From an uncultured Clostridia bacterium (lineage in GTDB: Bacteria > Bacillota > Clostridia > Christensenellales > UBA3700), in NCBI GenBank assembly GCA_947177795.1, contig CAMWVR010000012.1, forward strand, positions 1 to 36,191: a DNA stretch of 36,191 nucleotides. Direction: 5' to 3'. A program made the translations under genes and the position numbers. This document shows, in pieces, positions 33,289 to 36,191 of this stretch (positions within the stretch are counted from its first letter, which is position 1; every line of letters begins with the position of its first letter). The notes under the pieces were generated by a model, which worked only from the letters and a program-made list of their open reading frames with translations, ran no database searches and had not been told where the DNA came from.

Positions 33289-35046
33289 TTATTTGTAAAG
33301 CGCTCCGTAATTTGCGCAAGCTCTGTAATCAGCGCTTTCTTTGTCTTCCGTGCCAAACGCAGTCCAAGCGTGCGGACGGAAAATCTTGTCTTCGTCGACG
33401 TTGTGCATACTCACGGGTATTCTCAACATTGACGCAAGCGTGATTATGTCTGCACCGATATGTCCGTAAGTAAATGCGCCGTGATTTGCGCCCCAATTAG
33501 CCATAACGCTGTAAACGTCCTTGAATGCGCCTTTGCCGGTAAGACGAGGAGCAAACCAAGTGCTAGGCCAAGTCGGGTCGGTTCTGTCCCAAAGTATCTT
33601 CTGCACGTCGTCAGGCACGATAGCAGTATATCCCTCTGCAATCTGTATTACGGGTCCGAGACCGTCTACCATATTCATTCTCATCATCGTCACGGGTATT
33701 TCTGCTTCCGTCTTGAAGTGCGAACTAAAGCCGCCGCCTCTGAAATAACCGAGGTTGGCTTGACACCAATCAGTCTTGGACATACACGCGTCGATGTCTT
33801 TCTTGTTCATTTCCCACCAAGGCTTGATTACGCTTTCGCCCTTCTCATTCTTTGACATAGCCGTGCCGTCAAGCGCAGCTGCGCCGCTGTTGATGAGGTG
33901 CATAAAACCGTCCTTTGCTCTGCCCGTAGGCGTCCAACCTGTCACACGCTTTATTGCTTCGGGTGACCAGAATGTACGAACGTCAGCAAATATACTTGCT
34001 TGATAACTCAAGAGTTTTTCAAAGAGCATACTCATACCGTTGAGCGTATCATTTTCCGTAGCCAATATAAGCGGCTCTTTTTTGCCGTTCCAATCAAAAG
34101 ACGTGTTGAGAATTGATTCGCTGAAATCTGCATTAGGAAGCCAATCCGTCCACATACGCTGACCTTGGAAACCGCCGAGTATCGCATTGCGGCCAAGAGC
34201 CTCTTCGTGCCAGCCGATTTCGTTGAGTTTGGGATTGCCAATCATGATATCTTTGATTGCCAAAGTCATCTTTGCGATAAACTCCCATTGCTTATCTTTT
34301 TCTTGCCTCGTCTTAGGATTTGCATTGGTGTCTATGCCCTCTTTGCAATTTGCCTTGATCCAAGCAAGTTCTTTTTCGTATTCTTTCTTATCATATATGC
34401 CGAGAGTGATACGGCGGTTTATCTCCGACATATCCACCCATTCGGCTCTAATGCCAAAATACTTTTGCATAAGATTGCCGTCCAAGAAGGATCCGCCTAT
34501 ACCCATCGAAACGCTGCCCAGTCCTACGTACGCTTTGTTGCGCATACTGCCTACTGCAATTGCCGCTTTTGCAAAACGCAAAATCTTTTCCGCTACGTCA
34601 GGCGTAATATTTTCGTCGTCTTTATCCTGCACGTCTCTGCCGTAAATGGCAAACGCAGGCAAGCCTCTCTGCGCATGTATCGCCATTGCCGCGGCAAGAT
34701 ATACCGCGCCTGGACGCTCCGTTGCGTTGAGTCCCCACACCGCCTTGACAGTGGACGGATCAAGGTCAATAGTCTCAGATCCGTAGCACCAACACGGCGT
34801 AACGCTCAACGTACCGACGACGTTTTGCGTATCAAAAAATTCTTTGCACTTTGCCGCCTCTGCGCCTCCGCCTATAGTGCCGTCGTATACTACGACGCGT
34901 ACCGGCGTGCCGTCTGTATAGAAAAGATTGCTTTCAATAAGTTTTTTAGCAGATTGCGCCATGCGACGAGTCTGATCTTCAAGGCTCTCTCTGATGCCGC
35001 CCCATCTGCCGTCAATAATCGGTCTTATGCCAATCGTAGGTTGCAT
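33289..35046 (-). CDS. fucI: L-fucose isomerase
   Basis: A 585-residue enzyme, close to the 591 of E. coli FucI. It converts L-fucose to L-fuculose with a divalent metal and often accepts D-arabinose. The N-terminus GIRPIIDGRWGGIRESLEDQ is diagnostic. Metal ligands are Glu331 (ATENDTLNG), Asp355 (FADVRTFWSPEA), 24 residues apart as E337/D361 in E. coli, and the His in YGHIGADIITLASMLRIP. The end YRACANYGALYK is also typical. I chose the start at 35046 because AAGGAG lies upstream. It is the first gene of the fucose unit, with its own promoter; a structured element separates it from the aldolase. Confidence 0.97.
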   Translation of the reverse strand: MQPTIGIRPIIDGRWGGIRESLEDQTRRMAQSAKKLIESNLFYTDGTPVRVVVYDGTIGGGAEAAKCKEFFDTQNVVGTLSVTPCWCYGSETIDLDPSTVKAVWGLNATERPGAVYLAAAMAIHAQRGLPAFAIYGRDVQDKDDENITPDVAEKILRFAKAAIAVGSMRNKAYVGLGSVSMGIGGSFLDGNLMQKYFGIRAEWVDMSEINRRITLGIYDKKEYEKELAWIKANCKEGIDTNANPKTRQEKDKQWEFIAKMTLAIKDIMIGNPKLNEIGWHEEALGRNAILGGFQGQRMWTDWLPNADFSESILNTSFDWNGKKEPLILATENDTLNGMSMLFEKLLSYQASIFADVRTFWSPEAIKRVTGWTPTGRAKDGFMHLINSGAAALDGTAMSKNEKGESVIKPWWEMNKKDIDACMSKTDWCQANLGYFRGGGFSSHFKTEAEIPVTMMRMNMVDGLGPVIQIAEGYTAIVPDDVQKILWDRTDPTWPSTWFAPRLTGKGAFKDVYSVMANWGANHGAFTYGHIGADIITLASMLRIPVSMHNVDEDKIFRPHAWTAFGTEDKESADYRACANYGALYK

Positions 35047-35061
35047 ATAGTTCTCCTTTTC

Positions 35062-35095
35062 CTTACAGGCGTATAATTTAATTTGTGCCTGCAAG
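35062..35095 (-). promoter_or_regulatory. Inverted repeat in the fucI leader
   Basis: Nine-base-pair repeat CTTACAGGC (35062-35070) / GCCTGCAAG (35087-35095), one G-T wobble, 16-base loop. It lies immediately before the GGAAAAGGAG site of fucI. It may be an operator or a leader hairpin for fucose control; no regulator gene is near. Confidence 0.45.
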
Positions 35096-35155
35096 ATTTA
35101 CTCTAAATCTATTTTAATATATTGCAACGGAAAAATCTATACTTTTTCCAAAATT

Positions 35156-35184
35156 TGTATAAATATTTTAAGTCGGTAAGTCAA
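35156..35184 (-). promoter_or_regulatory. Promoter of the fucose unit
   Basis: Minus strand: -35 TTGACT (35179-35184), 17-base spacer, -10 TATACA (35156-35161). It predicts a leader of about 105 bases that includes the inverted repeat at 35062-35095. Confidence 0.65.
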
Positions 35185-35241
35185 AGCTATAAATACCTTA
35201 AAAGTGAAAAGGTAATAGTGAAGAAGTAATAGGTAGTAAGT

Positions 35242-35274
35242 AAACAAGCAAGACGACAATCATCTTGCTTGTTT
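35242..35274 (-). terminator. Hairpin terminator of the tRNA-Gly gene
   Basis: Perfect 12-bp stem AAACAAGCAAGA (35242-35253) / TCTTGCTTGTTT (35263-35274), 9-base loop, directly next to the CCA end of the tRNA. On the minus strand the stem ends in GTTTACTTACT, a modest U-run. Confidence 0.75.
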
Positions 35275-35348
35275 TGGAGCAGGTGACGGGAATCGGACCC
35301 GCGCTGACGGCTTGGGAAGCCGTAGTTCTACCATTGAACTACACCTGC
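35275..35348 (-). tRNA. tRNA-Gly (anticodon CCC)
   Basis: Complete 74-base cloverleaf. Acceptor stem GCAGGTG/CACCTGC, discriminator U and encoded CCA (complement of TGGA at 35275-35278). D-arm TAGTTCAATGGTAGAAC, anticodon stem ACGGC/GCCGT with loop TTCCCAA giving anticodon CCC (reads GGG), and T-arm with GGGTCCGATTCCC. The preceding gene on the same strand ends 18 bases before the 5' end; no clear separate promoter is seen. Confidence 0.96.
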
Positions 35349-35366
35349 AATATTTATATTGTATAT

Positions 35367-36191
35367 CTAATTAGAACTTTTAGACTCTTCATCTGCAATA
35401 ATTTTTTCATACAATTTTGCATCAATATAAATTGGTCTAATATCCAATAAATTATTACTAATTGCTGGCATAAACATATTTTTCATAGTTTCAAAACTTT
35501 TTGCAGTATCTATTCTAAATTCCTTTATATCATTGTCATAAATTGGTAAAACCAAAATTAACTTTGCGTTCTTGTTCTTTGCATTTCTATAGAAGTATAT
35601 TTTATTAAGTGCATAATAAGTTGTATAAATATCTGAAAAACTTAATACCCGAGATTTTATTTCAATAAAATAGTCGCAATCGTCATTAGTATAATATCCA
35701 TCAAAACGAATATTCTTTTCCATAATCGGATCAATCCCAATCATTCCCTCTTTAAATTGCATATCTCTAAATATTTTTGTTTTATCAATTTTTAAGTCAT
35801 CAATCAATTTTTCAAAGGCAAATGATTCAAAGCCCTGCATAAACAGTCTTCTTTTATGCATATCATTTTTATAATTAGTTGTTTTATTTTCCAAAACATC
35901 ATCATCTTTTTGTATTGCTTCGCTTTGCTCATCTTTATTAGTAGCTTTTTCCACTCCTAATAGTTTCTCATAATTATCACTTAATATAATGTTTTGAGTA
36001 TTACTCTGTTTTGCAATAAGATTTATTTGGGCTATTAATTGATTCCTAAGTCCTTCATTTTCTTTTCTACATTTATCTAAATCTGTATTAGTTTCCTTCA
36101 ATCTTTTTTTCATACTAATCAAATTTCCCACATTAAAACTGTCAAAAACCTCTGAAAGCACAAGCATAATCAATAAAGCAATACTTACTAT
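35367..36191 (-). CDS. Partial membrane-anchored coiled-coil protein with PD-(D/E)XK-like motif
   Basis: The frame is open to the window edge, so the start is missing; the first visible residues IVSIALLIMLVLSEVF look like the end of a membrane helix. A coiled-coil stretch rich in Lys, Glu and Asn follows (ISMKKRLKETNTDLDKCRKE), then an acidic linker. The C-terminal domain has RFDGYY (Asp codon 35700-35702) and YFIEIKS (Glu 35661-35663, Lys 35655-35657), the Asp plus ExK arrangement of PD-(D/E)XK nuclease folds, after a helix and before further sheets (AKLILVLPIYD). I do not recognise the family. The gene is much more AT-rich than the operons beside it, which suggests recent transfer. A role in DNA or RNA cleavage is possible but unproved. 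Confidence 0.7.
   Translation of the reverse strand: MVSIALLIMLVLSEVFDSFNVGNLISMKKRLKETNTDLDKCRKENEGLRNQLIAQINLIAKQSNTQNIILSDNYEKLLGVEKATNKDEQSEAIQKDDDVLENKTTNYKNDMHKRRLFMQGFESFAFEKLIDDLKIDKTKIFRDMQFKEGMIGIDPIMEKNIRFDGYYTNDDCDYFIEIKSRVLSFSDIYTTYYALNKIYFYRNAKNKNAKLILVLPIYDNDIKEFRIDTAKSFETMKNMFMPAISNNLLDIRPIYIDAKLYEKIIADEESKSSN

Noticed and set aside
35095..35274. Integration site at the tRNA-Gly 3' end
   Set aside because: No integrase gene or duplicate of the tRNA end lies in the window; the sequence beyond the 3' end is a terminator and then the fucose promoter.

Overview
The window looks like a chromosomal segment of an anaerobic, gut-type Bacillota (Clostridia) bacterium. The evidence is the mix of genes: strictly fermentative one-carbon metabolism (formate-tetrahydrofolate ligase), AsnA, GlnRS, RqcP-type S4 protein, lipoproteins with short lipoboxes, strong AGGAGG-type ribosome binding sites, and three modules for host-glycan sugars. 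A placement near Christensenellales is only an impression. I see no phage, insertion sequence or CRISPR array.

Layout. 1-1.4 kb (+): RqcP-like S4 protein overlapping a fused IspDF of the non-mevalonate isoprenoid pathway. 1.5-6.1 kb (-): a small membrane protein, a histidine-rich ArsP_2-type metal transporter, a large transglutaminase-like lipoprotein, and TrmB with an altered catalytic motif. 6.2-14.0 kb (-): Mrp/NBP35 ATPase, then a sialic acid set (nanA, ROK kinase nanK, nanE, cytoplasmic sialidase, mutarotase) headed by an aminotransferase and a D-2-hydroxyacid dehydrogenase. 14-21.3 kb (-): housekeeping genes (RsmF-like methyltransferase, DEDDh exonuclease, AsnA, an unknown small protein, GlnRS, Fhs). 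21.4-24.9 kb (-): an Old-Yellow-Enzyme-like oxidoreductase and a GH110-like beta-helix protein, preceded by a TetR-type regulator; a perfect inverted repeat sits at the likely promoter between them. 25.0-29.2 kb: rsmI (-), SGNH hydrolase (+), uraA-upp uracil salvage (+). 29.2-30.2 kb (-): an AT-rich lipoprotein gene that appears frameshifted. 30.3-35.0 kb (-): fucose pathway (FucI, tandem class II aldolase, RhaB-type kinase) with a highly structured non-coding element between the first two genes. 35.3 kb (-): tRNA-Gly(CCC). The window ends in a partial AT-rich gene for a membrane-anchored coiled-coil protein with a PD-(D/E)XK-like motif.

How the parts fit. Sialidase, NanA/NanK/NanE, the GH110-like protein (alpha-1,3-galactose, as on blood-group B glycans) and the FucI/aldolase/kinase set would together dismantle the terminal sugars of mucin-type glycans: sialic acid, galactose and fucose. 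Neither glycosidase has a signal peptide, so they would act on imported oligosaccharides. No sugar transporter, nagA/nagB or fucosidase is in the window. The most interesting leads are the structured element at 33146-33269, the TetR/operator/GH110 unit, the TrmB motif change, the frameshifted lipoprotein and the partial nuclease-like membrane protein.
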